Part shown: positions 28,595 to 37,291 of the stretch, piece by piece
Position numbering within the stretch: the stretch's first letter is position 1
Layout of the letters: each line of letters opens with the position of its first letter
NCBI RefSeq assembly: GCF_024199795.1
Contig: NZ_JANADK010000001.1
Location: forward strand, 1,302,001 to 1,366,000
Direction: 5' to 3'
Source of the DNA: Bradyrhizobium sp. CCGB01
GTDB lineage: Bacteria > Pseudomonadota > Alphaproteobacteria > Rhizobiales > Xanthobacteraceae
Length of the DNA: 64,000 nt
Position numbers and translations under genes: made by a program
Notes under the pieces: model-generated
Told to the model about the DNA's origin: nothing
Databases searched by the model: none
What the model saw: the letters and a program-made list of their open reading frames with translations, nothing else

Positions 28595-29332
28595 ATGGCG
28601 AACGAGCTGGATTTCTCAGGCAGGCAGGTGCTGGTCGTCGGCGGTTCCAGCGGCATCGGCAACGGCATCGCGCAAGCATTTCGTGCGAGGGGCGCGCATG
28701 TTGCGGTTTGCGGCACGCGTGCTCACGCAACGGAATATTCGGCGGAGGAAGGCTCCGATCTCACAGGGCTGTCCTATGCGCAGCTCGATGTCAGCAACGC
28801 AGGCGCGATCGAAGCTTTCAAACCGTCGTTCGACCGGCTCGACATCCTGGTGCTCGCGCAGGGCGCGGTGCTCTATCGCCGCGGCGAGTTCGAGATGGCC
28901 GGCTTCCGCAAGGTCGTCGAAGTCAATCTGATGAGCCTGATGGCCTGCGCGACGCGGTTTCATTCCATGTTGCGCGATGCCAAGGGCGCGCTGATCATGG
29001 TGTCCTCGACCGCAGCCTATCATTCGACCATGGGCAATCCCGCCTACAACGCCTCGAAGACCGGCGCGGTCGGATTGACGCGGACGCTGGGTGAGGCCTG
29101 GGCCGAGGACGGCATCCGCGTCAACGGTATCGCGCCCGGCCTCGTCGACACCAAGATGACGAAGGTGACCACCGACAATCCCAAGCGGCTCGAAGGTGCA
29201 TTGTCGCGCATTCCGCTGCGGCGATTGGGCACGCCGGCTGACATGGCGGGCGCGGCGCTGTTCCTGGCCTCTCCGCTGTCCTCCTACATCATCGGCCAGA
29301 CGCTGGTCGTCGATGGCGGGCTGATCTTGTAG
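28595..29332 (+). CDS. Short-chain dehydrogenase/reductase
   Basis: A 245-aa SDR with the loop GGSSGIGNG (16-24) and catalytic Ser138, Tyr151 and Lys155. The usual NNAG is replaced by LAQGA (87-91), which is found in some divergent SDRs and may affect the active site. The end QTLVVDGGLIL is normal. The start at 28595 has GGGGAGG 5 nt upstream. Substrate unknown. Divergent from the SDR at 27716-28495. Confidence 0.87.
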   Translation: MANELDFSGRQVLVVGGSSGIGNGIAQAFRARGAHVAVCGTRAHATEYSAEEGSDLTGLSYAQLDVSNAGAIEAFKPSFDRLDILVLAQGAVLYRRGEFEMAGFRKVVEVNLMSLMACATRFHSMLRDAKGALIMVSSTAAYHSTMGNPAYNASKTGAVGLTRTLGEAWAEDGIRVNGIAPGLVDTKMTKVTTDNPKRLEGALSRIPLRRLGTPADMAGAALFLASPLSSYIIGQTLVVDGGLIL

Positions 29333-29337
29333 GTCTT

Positions 29338-29414
29338 GTAGCCCGGGTGAGCGCAGCGATACCCGGGAGCGGTGCAAGCAAAGTCCCGGATGTCGCTTCG
29401 CTCATCCGGGCTAC
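29338..29414. repeat. REP-like palindromic repeat, family A, copy 3
   Basis: 77 bp from GTAGCCCGGGTGAGC to GCTCATCCGGGCTAC, 5 bp after the SDR stop. The left arm carries two changes from copy 1, so its hairpin is imperfect. Confidence 0.85.
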
Positions 29415-29493
29415 GCCTTCTACACTTTCTCACTGGATTGGAACTGCGTTGCTCCTGATCGGTTACTTGGGCAGACCCCCGAGGAGGAGCATC

Positions 29494-29871
29494 ATGGATA
29501 AGGATCGGATTGTCGGATCGGCCAAGGAATTCGCTGGACGCGCGGAAGGCGCCGTCGGTGATCTCGCCGGCGATGCCCAGACACAGGCGTCGGGCAAGGC
29601 GCGGGAAGCCGCCGGCACCGTGCAGAATCTCTACGGCCAGGCCAAGGACGCCGTGCGTGACGCGACGGACACCGCGGCAAGCTACGCCAAGGACGCCTAT
29701 GACAACAGCGGCGACACGCTTCGCGACGGCACGCAGGCGATTTCGAAGAAGGTGCAGGACAATCCGCTCGGCGCACTGCTGGTCGCCGGCGGCATCGGCT
29801 TCGCGCTCGCGCTCCTGATGTCGCGCCCCGCGCGTCGTCCTCCGCCGTCGCGCTGGCGTTACTACGGCTAG
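29494..29871 (+). CDS. CsbD-like protein with C-terminal membrane anchor
   Basis: A 125-aa protein. The first 35 residues (MDKDRIVGSAKEFAGRAEGAV...) are CsbD-like. A long amphipathic helix of alanine-rich repeats (AKDAVRDATDTAASYAKDAY) follows, and a single hydrophobic helix LGALLVAGGIGFALALLM near residue 95-112 leaves a basic tail. The anchored layout resembles DUF883/ElaB-type stress proteins that bind ribosomes or envelope; which applies here is not clear. GAGGAGG lies 6 nt before the ATG. It shares only the CsbD part with the gene at 4895-5095. Confidence 0.85.
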   Translation: MDKDRIVGSAKEFAGRAEGAVGDLAGDAQTQASGKAREAAGTVQNLYGQAKDAVRDATDTAASYAKDAYDNSGDTLRDGTQAISKKVQDNPLGALLVAGGIGFALALLMSRPARRPPPSRWRYYG

Positions 29872-29888
29872 TCACCAAAGCCCCGAAC

Positions 29889-29979
29889 TCTCGTGCCCGG
29901 GACGCAATGCGGCCCAGGGAATACGGCCCAGGTGATGCGCAGCAGCGTTACACGCTGCTGCGCATTCGGGACACGAGAC
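29889..29979. repeat. Palindromic repeat with 13-bp perfect stem
   Basis: ATGCGCAGCAGCG (29935-29947) and CGCTGCTGCGCAT (29953-29965) form a perfect stem with a 5-nt TTACA loop. TCTCGTGCCCGGGAC and GGGACACGAGA bound it at either end. It separates the convergent CsbD-like and SGNH-like genes. Confidence 0.7.
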
Positions 29980-29993
29980 CACAACTCAGCAAA

Positions 29994-31700
29994 TTACCGG
30001 AACATCTCCGCCGAACGCCCGACATTCCCAGGCGGGCGCGGGATCGCGGGATTAGGATTCGGATTGCGCGGTGCCGGCGCCAACTGACGCGGCGGCGGCT
30101 GCGGAGAGCCGAAGCTGAAGAAATCGCGGAATGACGGCGAAGCCTGCGCCGGTTGCTGCGGCTGCTGTGGCTGCGCCGGCGGCTTCTTTGGCGCAAGCTT
30201 TGGCGGCGCGATCGCAGCGGCCGCACCCGGCGTGCCTGATGAATTCGGATTGCTGCCGTCGGGCGTCGTCGCCGCAACAGGCGTATCGCCCTTGGCCTGC
30301 TCGCGGCCGACTTCGCGGCGCGGCCAGGCATAGTCATCGGCACGGCCGGCGGGCGCGGCCAGCGGCTCACCCTTCACCATGGTCTTCGCGGCCAGCGCAT
30401 CGACTGCGGCCGGACGCGTGCCTGGGCCGCCCAGCAATTGATCGGTCGAGATCGAGGCCGCAACCAGCGGCACGATCGGTCCCGCCAGCGGCCGCGGCGC
30501 GGGCTTGCCGGGCTCGGCGCTGGTGTCGGGGGTCGCAGGCTCGCTCGGCAGCGCGATCGGGCCGGAGCGTCCGGCGAGCAGGCGCGTGATCTCGCGCTCG
30601 ACATAGTGGGCGAGCTTGCGTGCGCCGGGTTTCGTGAAATAGACGCCGTCATAGCTGCGGAGCTGACGGATCTGGCCTTCGAAGTCCGGACCCTTCTGGA
30701 GGAAGCGGCCGGCTTCGTCGACAAAGCCGTCCCAGACATCGACATAGGTGATGCCGGCCTTGCCCGCGCCTTCGCGGTAGAGCGAATCCAGGAACAGCAT
30801 GTCCGCCGTACCCTTCGGGCCGCGGATCGCGGGCAGGCCGACCCAGAGCACCGGCACGCCCTTGGCCTTGAGGACGCCCGCCAGCTCCTCGATCTTCTTG
30901 CCGTAGAGCTCAACCCAGCGCTCGTCGCGGAATTCGTAGAGGCCGTTCGGGTTGCGCGCGGTCTTCTCGGGCGCTGCGGCCGCCGGTGTGTCGGCGTTGT
31001 CGGCGTCGTCCTGCGGCAGGTCGGCGTCAACGGGCTTGTCGTCCGGCTTGGTGGCGGCGGTGTCGTTGGGCTTTGCGTCGCCGGGCTTGGCGGGCTGCTT
31101 GGCGCGCGCGCCCTTGTCGTTCTTCTTGTCCTTGTCGGAAGGCTTGTCGGGCGCCGCCTCGCGGATCGCGACGCGGTCATTGAGGCCGAGCATGACGACG
31201 ATGACGTCAGGCTTCTCGGTCTCGAGGATACCCTTCGCAGCAGCCGCCCAGTCCGAGGGCTCGCCGCGCGGCTGGTACTTGATCAGGCCGGACGTAGTCT
31301 TGTGCTTGCGGATCACGCCCATGTCGGGCTGCTCGCTGTAGGCGTCCTCCAGGCCATAGGCGAGCCAGTCGGCCATGCCGTCGCCGATCACCAGCACGTT
31401 CTTGTCGGCGACAGTGTCACGCTTGGCCGGCGCCGGCGCGCGCGAAAAGTCCTGGCGCGGCGCCTGCTGCTGCTGTTGCTGTTGGAACGGCGCAAAGAAG
31501 TCGCCGCCGAACCATCCACCGCCTCCGCCGTTGCGGGGCGGCGGTGCCTGGCGCTGCGGCGGGCCGCCGAAGCCGGGGAAGTTGAAGAACTGCGCCGAGG
31601 CGGGTCCCGCGACCGAGACCAAAATCGCAAGCGCCGTCCCCAGCGCGATCAACGGGCCGGTCTCGGTCAGCGCCTTGAAGAAGGACTTTGGCTTCGACAT
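29994..31700 (-). CDS. DUF459/SGNH-hydrolase-like exported protein, catalytic residues altered
   Basis: A 568-aa exported protein. The start at 31700 (MSKPKSFFKALTETG) gives a hydrophobic signal/anchor ending SAGPASA-Q. A poly-Gln and Pro/Gly-rich stretch follows. The SGNH-like core begins near VLVIGDGMADWLAYGL, where family members usually have GDS; here the nucleophile serine is glycine. MLGLNDRV (the N block) is kept. At the last block the usual DG(V/I)HF reads DGVYFTKPGARKLAHY, so the catalytic histidine is Tyr. A long low-complexity Ala/Pro/Lys insert and C-terminal tail surround the core. Probably a non-catalytic binding protein in cell-envelope or polysaccharide biology. Confidence 0.8.
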   Translation of the reverse strand: MSKPKSFFKALTETGPLIALGTALAILVSVAGPASAQFFNFPGFGGPPQRQAPPPRNGGGGGWFGGDFFAPFQQQQQQQAPRQDFSRAPAPAKRDTVADKNVLVIGDGMADWLAYGLEDAYSEQPDMGVIRKHKTTSGLIKYQPRGEPSDWAAAAKGILETEKPDVIVVMLGLNDRVAIREAAPDKPSDKDKKNDKGARAKQPAKPGDAKPNDTAATKPDDKPVDADLPQDDADNADTPAAAAPEKTARNPNGLYEFRDERWVELYGKKIEELAGVLKAKGVPVLWVGLPAIRGPKGTADMLFLDSLYREGAGKAGITYVDVWDGFVDEAGRFLQKGPDFEGQIRQLRSYDGVYFTKPGARKLAHYVEREITRLLAGRSGPIALPSEPATPDTSAEPGKPAPRPLAGPIVPLVAASISTDQLLGGPGTRPAAVDALAAKTMVKGEPLAAPAGRADDYAWPRREVGREQAKGDTPVAATTPDGSNPNSSGTPGAAAAIAPPKLAPKKPPAQPQQPQQPAQASPSFRDFFSFGSPQPPPRQLAPAPRNPNPNPAIPRPPGNVGRSAEMFR

Positions 31701-31870
31701 GCGATCTCGGGCACGCGCAATGGGATCGGAAGTGGTTCGATATAATAACGGAATCAGGCGCCAAACGGGCAGATTCTCTTTGCAGATTCTTCTGCCATAC
31801 ACCGGGGAACAGCCTTCCCCGTCAAGACGACCGGGCGAAATCCCTGTTCAGGGTTACTTTCGGCGCGATT

Positions 31871-33268
31871 TTACCGCTTACGGAGCTGGTCCAGCACGTC
31901 CGAGGAGGCAAATCCGTCGGCGGGGACCCCGATCGAGACCTGGAAGTTGCGCAGCGCCTCCCGGGTCTGGCCGCCGAATTGGCCGTCCGGGGTGCCCTTG
32001 TAGAAGCCGCGCTGGGCCAGCAGCTGCTGGAGTTCCAGCCGCTCGGTACGGGACAGCTCGCGCTCCTGTCGCGGCCAGGGCTGCACGAAGGGCGCCCCGC
32101 CGCGCAGGCGGTCGGCAAAATGGCCGATCGCCAGCGCATAAGCCTCGGCCGGGTTGTACTTCATGATGACCCGGTAATTCTGCAGCATCAGGAAGCCCGG
32201 CCCCTGCGCGCCGGCCGGCGCCAGCAGGTAGGCTTTCTCGGCTGGATGCGGGAAGGGCTGGTTGGCCGGGCGCTTGAGCCCGAGCTTCTCCCATTGCGCC
32301 ATCGTCATCGCCTTGGCGCGGTCGGCCAGCATGTAGTTGAAGCCCTGGGGCACCACGACCTCGTAGCCCCAGGTCTGGCCGGCCTGCCAGCCGTCCTTCT
32401 TCAGATTGTTGGCGGTCGAGGCGATCAGGTCGGTGGGATTGTCGACGACGTCGCGCCGTCCGTCGCCATCGCCGTCCACGGCAAAGCGCTTGAACGCGGT
32501 CGGCATGAACTGGGTCGGACCGAAGGCGCCGGCCCAGGAGCCGCGCATCTGCTCCGGGCGCAGATCGCCGCGATTGAGGATCTCCAGCGCGGAGAGGAAT
32601 TCGTCCTTGAAATAGGCCTGGCGGCGGCCGATGCAGGCCAGCGTCGCGGTCGATTGCAGCACGCTGCGGTCGCCCATCTGCGTCGAGTAATTGGACTCGA
32701 TGCCCCAGATCGAGGCGATGATGTAGCGGTCGACGCCGGTGGCCTTTTCGGTGGCCTCGAACTGCGCCTTGTATTTGGCGAGCACCTCGCGGCCCTTGGC
32801 AAGACGGTTGTCGTTCACGAGGATGTCGAGATAGTCCCAGATCGACTTGGTGAACTCCGGCTGCGAATCCATCAGGTCCATGATGCGCAGGTCAGGCGAG
32901 AGCCCGGCCGTGAAGCGCTGGAAATTTTCCTGCGTGATGTTGCGGCGTGCGGCATCGGGCCACATCCCCGCGACGCAATTGTTGAAGTTGCCCGCGGCCT
33001 CGCGGATCGCGGCTGCCGTCATCAGCGGATGGCCGGAGGCGCCGTCCTCGCCGCTCCAAGGTTGAGGTCCAGTCTGGGCGCCGGCGGGGCCGGGCGGGGC
33101 TTGCGACGGCGCCGGATTCGAGCCGGAGAAAATGCCGCCGAACAGGTTCGACAGGCCGTTCTGCGCCTGCGCATGCGCGCTGACGGGCAGCAGCAAGGCG
33201 GCCGCAATCATTGTTGCGTTGGTCACAAATCCAGCACGTTTCGCCAGCGCTGCCACCGATTGCATCAT
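31871..33268 (-). CDS. Lytic murein transglycosylase (MltB type) with peptidoglycan-binding domain
   Basis: Cleaves peptidoglycan glycan strands in the periplasm. The 465-aa product has a signal peptide (cut near SAHAQ), the catalytic domain with Glu191 in WGIESNYS, and the blocks YFKDEFLSALEILNRGD, GSWAGAFGPTQFMPTAF and DGDGDGRRDVVDNPTDL, all of the MltB/SltB family. A C-terminal PG_binding_1 repeat (QLLAQRGFYKGTPDGQFGGQTREALRNFQ) follows. It is divergent from galU and co-directional with the SGNH-like gene 170 bp downstream. Confidence 0.94.
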   Translation of the reverse strand: MMQSVAALAKRAGFVTNATMIAAALLLPVSAHAQAQNGLSNLFGGIFSGSNPAPSQAPPGPAGAQTGPQPWSGEDGASGHPLMTAAAIREAAGNFNNCVAGMWPDAARRNITQENFQRFTAGLSPDLRIMDLMDSQPEFTKSIWDYLDILVNDNRLAKGREVLAKYKAQFEATEKATGVDRYIIASIWGIESNYSTQMGDRSVLQSTATLACIGRRQAYFKDEFLSALEILNRGDLRPEQMRGSWAGAFGPTQFMPTAFKRFAVDGDGDGRRDVVDNPTDLIASTANNLKKDGWQAGQTWGYEVVVPQGFNYMLADRAKAMTMAQWEKLGLKRPANQPFPHPAEKAYLLAPAGAQGPGFLMLQNYRVIMKYNPAEAYALAIGHFADRLRGGAPFVQPWPRQERELSRTERLELQQLLAQRGFYKGTPDGQFGGQTREALRNFQVSIGVPADGFASSDVLDQLRKR

Positions 33269-33462
33269 ACCTCACCCGTCCGGCCGAAATCCGCCTTCAG
33301 GAGGCGCGGTACCGGTTGCCAATAGCTTAACAAAGGTGAAATTTTGGTGTCGGCCTTTTTCTCAACTCAGTGATCGCGAGGCCCCACATCCGCCTTTGTT
33401 AGCGGCTGCAAACAGGCTAGCAAGATAGCATTGCTCCCTTCCTCAGGTATTCGATCGATCCC

Positions 33463-34338
33463 ATGAAAATTCGCAAAGCCGTATTCCCCGTCGCCGGCCT
33501 CGGCACCCGCGTCCTGCCCGCCACCAAGGCGATGCCGAAGGAAATGCTGACCATCGTCGACAAGCCGCTGATCCAGTACGTCTATGACGAGGCGCGCGAA
33601 GCCGGCATCGAGCATTTCATCTTCGTCACCGGCCGCAACAAAAACGTCATCGAAGATCATTTCGACAAGATGTTCGAGCTCGACTCCACGCTGGCCGCGC
33701 GCGGCAAGAAAGCCGAGCAGGACATTTTGGCGCAGAACCAGCCGGAAGCCGGCGCCGTCAGCTTCACCCGCCAGCAGGCGCCGCTTGGCCTTGGCCACGC
33801 GGTCTGGTGCGCGCGCGACATCGTCGGCGACGAGCCGTTCGCGGTCGTGCTGCCCGACGAGCTCGTGCTCAACACCACCGGCTGCCTGAAGCAGATGATC
33901 GAGACGGCGTCATCGCTCGGCGAAAAATCCAACGTCATCGCGGTCGAGGCCGTGCCTGACCATCTCACCCATCAATACGGCATCTGCGGCGTCGGCAAGC
34001 GCACCGGCAAGATGTTCGAGGTCGACGGCATGGTCGAGAAGCCGGCCAAGGGCACCGCGCCCTCCAATCTCTCCATCACCGGCCGCTACATCCTGCAGCC
34101 GGAGATCTTCAAGATTCTGGAGACCCAGGAGCGCGGCGCCGGCGGCGAGATCCAGCTCACCGACGCGATGATCGGCCTCGCCAAGTCGCAGAAATTCTAC
34201 GGCGTCGAGTTCGAGGGCGAGCGCCATGATTGCGGCTCCAAGCCCGGCTTCCTCCGCGCCAACATCGCCTACGGCCTGAAGCGGCCGGAGCTGCGTGACG
34301 GCTTGATCGCGGAGATGAAGAAGTATCTGGGGCAGTAA
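33463..34338 (+). CDS. galU: UTP-glucose-1-phosphate uridylyltransferase
   Basis: Makes UDP-glucose from UTP and glucose-1-phosphate for lipopolysaccharide, exopolysaccharide and glucans. The nucleotidyltransferase signature FPVAGLGTRVLPATKAMPKEM lies at residues 6-26 (one residue over two blocks); further marks are VEKPAKGTAPSNLSITGRY and DCGSKPGFL. The 291-aa length is normal for GalU. The start ATG at 33463 is preceded by weak pairing only. It is divergent from the transglycosylase; a family B repeat follows 8 bp after the stop. Confidence 0.96.
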   Translation: MKIRKAVFPVAGLGTRVLPATKAMPKEMLTIVDKPLIQYVYDEAREAGIEHFIFVTGRNKNVIEDHFDKMFELDSTLAARGKKAEQDILAQNQPEAGAVSFTRQQAPLGLGHAVWCARDIVGDEPFAVVLPDELVLNTTGCLKQMIETASSLGEKSNVIAVEAVPDHLTHQYGICGVGKRTGKMFEVDGMVEKPAKGTAPSNLSITGRYILQPEIFKILETQERGAGGEIQLTDAMIGLAKSQKFYGVEFEGERHDCGSKPGFLRANIAYGLKRPELRDGLIAEMKKYLGQ

Positions 34339-34345
34339 GCGTCAC

Positions 34346-34493
34346 TGTCGTCCCTGCCTAGTGCGCAATTGCGCACGGGCGCGGGGACCCATACCGCGTG
34401 ATCTATCGATCGCGTTAGGCAGAAGTACCGAACGACGAGCCTTCGCCAAATCGCTCCCTGTGGTTATGGGTCCCGGCGTTCGCCGGGACGACA
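34346..34493. repeat. Long palindromic repeat, family B, copy 3
   Basis: 148 bp between convergent galU and the GGDEF gene. Outer arms TGTCGTCCC/GGGACGACA and the inner CTGTGGTTATGGGTCCC are kept; the tip holds TGCGCAATTGCGCA and a divergent centre. Confidence 0.8.
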
Positions 34494-34503
34494 CCGAGCA
34501 GCC

Positions 34504-36000
34504 TCACGCCACCAGCGACAACTTCGGCAGGCTCGCGACCACGGACTGGTTGCGGCCGCCGGCTTTCGCCGCATAGAGCGCCTTGTCGGCAGCTTCGACC
34601 AGGATCGGCCAGTCCATGCCGGTGGTGGGAACGAGGCTCGCGATGCCGCACGAGACCGTCGACGTTGCCTGATCGTCGGACCAGCCCTGCACCTTGCCGC
34701 GGATCGTCTCGGCGACATTGAGGGCCTCGGCGGCCGAGGTGTTCGGCAGCAGCACCGCGAATTCCTCGCCGCCATAGCGCGCGGCGCAATCGCCGGCGCG
34801 GCTCACCGAATCGGAGATGCAGATGGCGATGCCGACCAGCACCTGGTCGCCGGCCTGGTGGCCGAAGGTGTCGTTGTAGGCCTTGAAGTGATCGGCATCG
34901 ATCATCAGCAGCGCGACCGGCGTCTTCTGGCGTATCGCGCGCCGCCACTCGATGTCGATCAATTGATCGAACTTGCGGCGGTTCTTCAGGCCGGTGAGCG
35001 CGTCCGTCGTCGCCATCTCCTCGAGCTTGCGCTCGGCCTCCGCGCGCCGGCGGATCTCGCGGGCGAGCACCAGCGTCGAGGCCAGCATGAACAGGATGAG
35101 CGCCAGCACCACGGCGCCGATGCGGTAGGCTTCCTTCTGCCAGAGCTCGAACACGGCGGCCAGCGGCTTGCCTGCCACCACGAACAGCGGACCCGGGCCG
35201 GTGCTGCGGACGTAGAGGCGCGGCGTCGTGTCCACCGGGCCCTGGCCCGCATAGGACCCGCCGGCCTTGAGATTGTCGGCCTTCCAACTCTGCTGCGTCC
35301 CGAGATTCTTGCCGATGACGTCGAGGTCGAACGGCCGCCGCATCATGATGGTGCGGTCGCGCTTGAGCACGGTGATGGTGTCGTCGGGATCGAGGTTCAG
35401 GCGCTCGAACAATTCGTGGAAATAGCTGAAGCGGATCGAGCCGGCGACGATCCCCATGAAGCCGCCGTCGGTGTCGCTGATGCGCCGGCTCAGCACGATG
35501 GAATAGGCGCCGCGGAACAGCATCGGGCGGCTGATGAAGAGGCCGGCGCCGGGATTCTCGCGATGAACCCTGAAGTAATCCTCCTCGCCCCGGTTCTCCG
35601 GCAGGGGATCGAGCGTGGAGGCGTCGATGGTCAGCCTGCCCTCCGCATCGAACACCTGGACGGCGCCGAAATGCCTCGCCGTGATCGCATGATCGAACAG
35701 GATCAGGTGACGGATCGGCTTCGAGACCGTGTTGATCTCCGGCAGCAGCATGTTGCTGGCGACCGCCTTCAGGGCGAGATCGTAGATCTCGATGTTGCGG
35801 CTGATATCCGCCTCGATGGAGGTGGCCAGATTTTCCAGCGTCTGGCGTGCGAGGGCCTCCTCGCCGCGGCGCATGTCGAGCATGACGTTGACGCAAATGG
35901 CGGAAAAGCCGATCACCGTCACGACGGACGATATGATCAGCAGCTTCGCCGAAATGCGCCACGGCCGGCGGGCCATGGCTTCGCGCCATCCAGACGACAT
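34504..36000 (-). CDS. Membrane diguanylate cyclase with dCache-like sensor
   Basis: Makes cyclic di-GMP. Order in 498 aa: a membrane helix (19-42), a large periplasmic sensor (about 45-290; YFRVHRENPGAGLFISRPM, SYAGQGPVDTTPR), a second helix (293-314) and a GGDEF domain. The active-site motif is GGEEF at 410-414 and the product-inhibition I-site RAGD is at 401-404, five residues ahead, so the enzyme should be active and feedback-controlled. An alternative start MARRPW lies eight codons in. The signal is unknown. Close to the EAL protein at 37292-40168, which could remove the same messenger. Confidence 0.93.
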   Translation of the reverse strand: MSSGWREAMARRPWRISAKLLIISSVVTVIGFSAICVNVMLDMRRGEEALARQTLENLATSIEADISRNIEIYDLALKAVASNMLLPEINTVSKPIRHLILFDHAITARHFGAVQVFDAEGRLTIDASTLDPLPENRGEEDYFRVHRENPGAGLFISRPMLFRGAYSIVLSRRISDTDGGFMGIVAGSIRFSYFHELFERLNLDPDDTITVLKRDRTIMMRRPFDLDVIGKNLGTQQSWKADNLKAGGSYAGQGPVDTTPRLYVRSTGPGPLFVVAGKPLAAVFELWQKEAYRIGAVVLALILFMLASTLVLAREIRRRAEAERKLEEMATTDALTGLKNRRKFDQLIDIEWRRAIRQKTPVALLMIDADHFKAYNDTFGHQAGDQVLVGIAICISDSVSRAGDCAARYGGEEFAVLLPNTSAAEALNVAETIRGKVQGWSDDQATSTVSCGIASLVPTTGMDWPILVEAADKALYAAKAGGRNQSVVASLPKLSLVA

Positions 36001-36154
36001 CGCTTGCTCCCGACCTTAGTGGATGCACCCGAATGATTGCCCAGTGTTTAAGCCGGGACGGCGGTGCTGCAATGAGTTAAGAACTGGTTTAAGCAGCTAG
36101 CGTTTTTGAGCAGATCTCATTGCGCGGATCTGGACTTCGGACGAGAGGACGACT

Positions 36155-36412
36155 GTGAACGATTACGACGCGTTGCGCGATTATCTGATGCGGCACAAGC
36201 AGGCGGAATTCGTGCTGAGCTTCGAGCAGATCGAGGAGATCATCGGCGCGGCCCTGCCGCGCGCGGCGAACCGTGCCTCGTGGTGGGACAGCCTGCGCAG
36301 CCCCGACATCCAGATGCCGCAGCGCGAAGCCTGCCTCGCCGCGGGCTTCAAGGCGGTGCGGATGCCGGATGGCCAAAGCGTGCGGTTCACGAAGATGAAG
36401 ACGAAGCGGTGA
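36155..36412 (+). CDS. Small conserved hypothetical protein
   Basis: An 85-aa basic protein starting GTG with GAGAGG 6 nt upstream. It has the core YDALRDYLMRHKQAEFVLSF-EQIEEIIGAALPRAA, then WW(D) and a basic C-terminus (VRFTKMKTKR). The helix-loop profile resembles a small DUF7662-type protein that may bind nucleic acid, but I cannot place it with certainty. It sits opposite the diguanylate cyclase and 10 bp before a small membrane protein gene. Confidence 0.75.
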   Translation: MNDYDALRDYLMRHKQAEFVLSFEQIEEIIGAALPRAANRASWWDSLRSPDIQMPQREACLAAGFKAVRMPDGQSVRFTKMKTKR

Positions 36413-36422
36413 GGGCGCCCGC

Positions 36423-36671
36423 GTGGTCCTGCGCTGGCTGAGGGGCATTTTGGGGGCGGCCCTGATGGGTCTGGGCGCAATGTTCGCGCTCGCCTTCGAG
36501 GCCCGCTACTGGCGCTGGCGCGACTGCTTCAACGAGCTCGGCCGCTGCTACGATCCGGTCTCGCAGGACGTCTATCTCGAGCAGGCGGGCCTGGTGTGGG
36601 GAAGCCTTGCGGCGATCTCTCTGCTGGCGGGGCTAGGTCTGGTCGCGGGGCTGCGCCGCCGGCCGGGGTAG
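36423..36671 (+). CDS. Small two-helix membrane protein
   Basis: An 82-aa protein, GTG start, with two hydrophobic helices (about 8-26 and 57-75) around a loop with two cysteines (DCFNELGRCYD). It follows the previous gene by 10 bp and the GAGGG after that stop is its ribosome site. Function unknown. A partial GC-rich repeat (about 36705-36752) lies downstream. Confidence 0.6.
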   Translation: MVLRWLRGILGAALMGLGAMFALAFEARYWRWRDCFNELGRCYDPVSQDVYLEQAGLVWGSLAAISLLAGLGLVAGLRRRPG

Positions 36672-36816
36672 GTCAGCTGGTCGTCAACAGCCGCACCTTT
36701 TCCTGGGCTACCCCCACCCTGGCGCTGCCCCACAAGGGGGAGGCAACGCACTTCTGTCGGCGCGCTTGTCGGGTCTCATCTCATCAGGCTCTAGCCCGGG
36801 CGTAGAACCGCAGCCT

Positions 36817-37074
36817 TCATTGCCGATTACGGTACCAACGCTCCACATCGGCGTTCGCACGTATCAGACACTTGGTTGTCTGCCGGTCGCAGGAGCTCAT
36901 GCATTTGTTCTGATGCCCCCGAAAATCGCCGGCCCCACCGGTAAAGTTGGCACATGTGCCAATGCAATTCGCGGATCGATCCTCACATCGCGCTGCTGTG
37001 ACTGCTTCTGCCGATGAGGCGAGGAACACCCCGGTGCCTATGAGAATCATCGCGTAGATAAGTTGCCGTGTCAT
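36817..37074 (-). CDS. Secreted six-cysteine peptide
   Basis: An 85-aa protein with a clear signal peptide (MTRQLIYAMILIGTGVFLAS-SAEA), so the mature form is about 61 residues and should be periplasmic or secreted. Its six cysteines are at 30, 37, 41, 58, 62 and 69, giving the symmetric pattern C-x6-C-x3-C-x16-C-x3-C-x6-C. Twin CxxxC elements in two helices would give a disulfide-linked helical hairpin. The ATG has AGGAG 6 nt upstream. It resembles no family I can name. Co-directional with the EAL gene but about 200 bp apart. Confidence 0.8.
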   Translation of the reverse strand: MTRQLIYAMILIGTGVFLASSAEAVTAARCEDRSANCIGTCANFTGGAGDFRGHQNKCMSSCDRQTTKCLIRANADVERWYRNRQ

Positions 37075-37107
37075 CCGAAACTCCTGGGAAAGAGGTGGGT
37101 GGTCTGC

Positions 37108-37263
37108 TCATTCCGGCCGGCTATGCTTGACGCGTGCGGGCACGCCGAGAACGACGGTGGCGAACCCAATCACCTCAATGATGAAAACCGTCTTGGATCG
37201 AATGCGCCATTTTTGGCGGCGGCTGAGCGCCAGTCCATTGATCTGGATCAAGCGCGGAACCAT
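37108..37263 (-). CDS. Possible short ORF (51 aa)
   Basis: Reading leftward from the ATG at 37263 gives MVPRLIQINGLALSRRQK..., with a hydrophobic stretch FIIEVIGFATVVLGVP and a TGA at 37108-37110. There is no ribosome site at the expected distance and no known family. It fills most of the gap between the EAL gene and the six-cysteine gene. It may be a small basic membrane protein or chance. Confidence 0.2.
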   Translation of the reverse strand: MVPRLIQINGLALSRRQKWRIRSKTVFIIEVIGFATVVLGVPARVKHSRPE

Positions 37264-37291
37264 CGGGCAATCAACGCCCTGTCTGAAGCGA

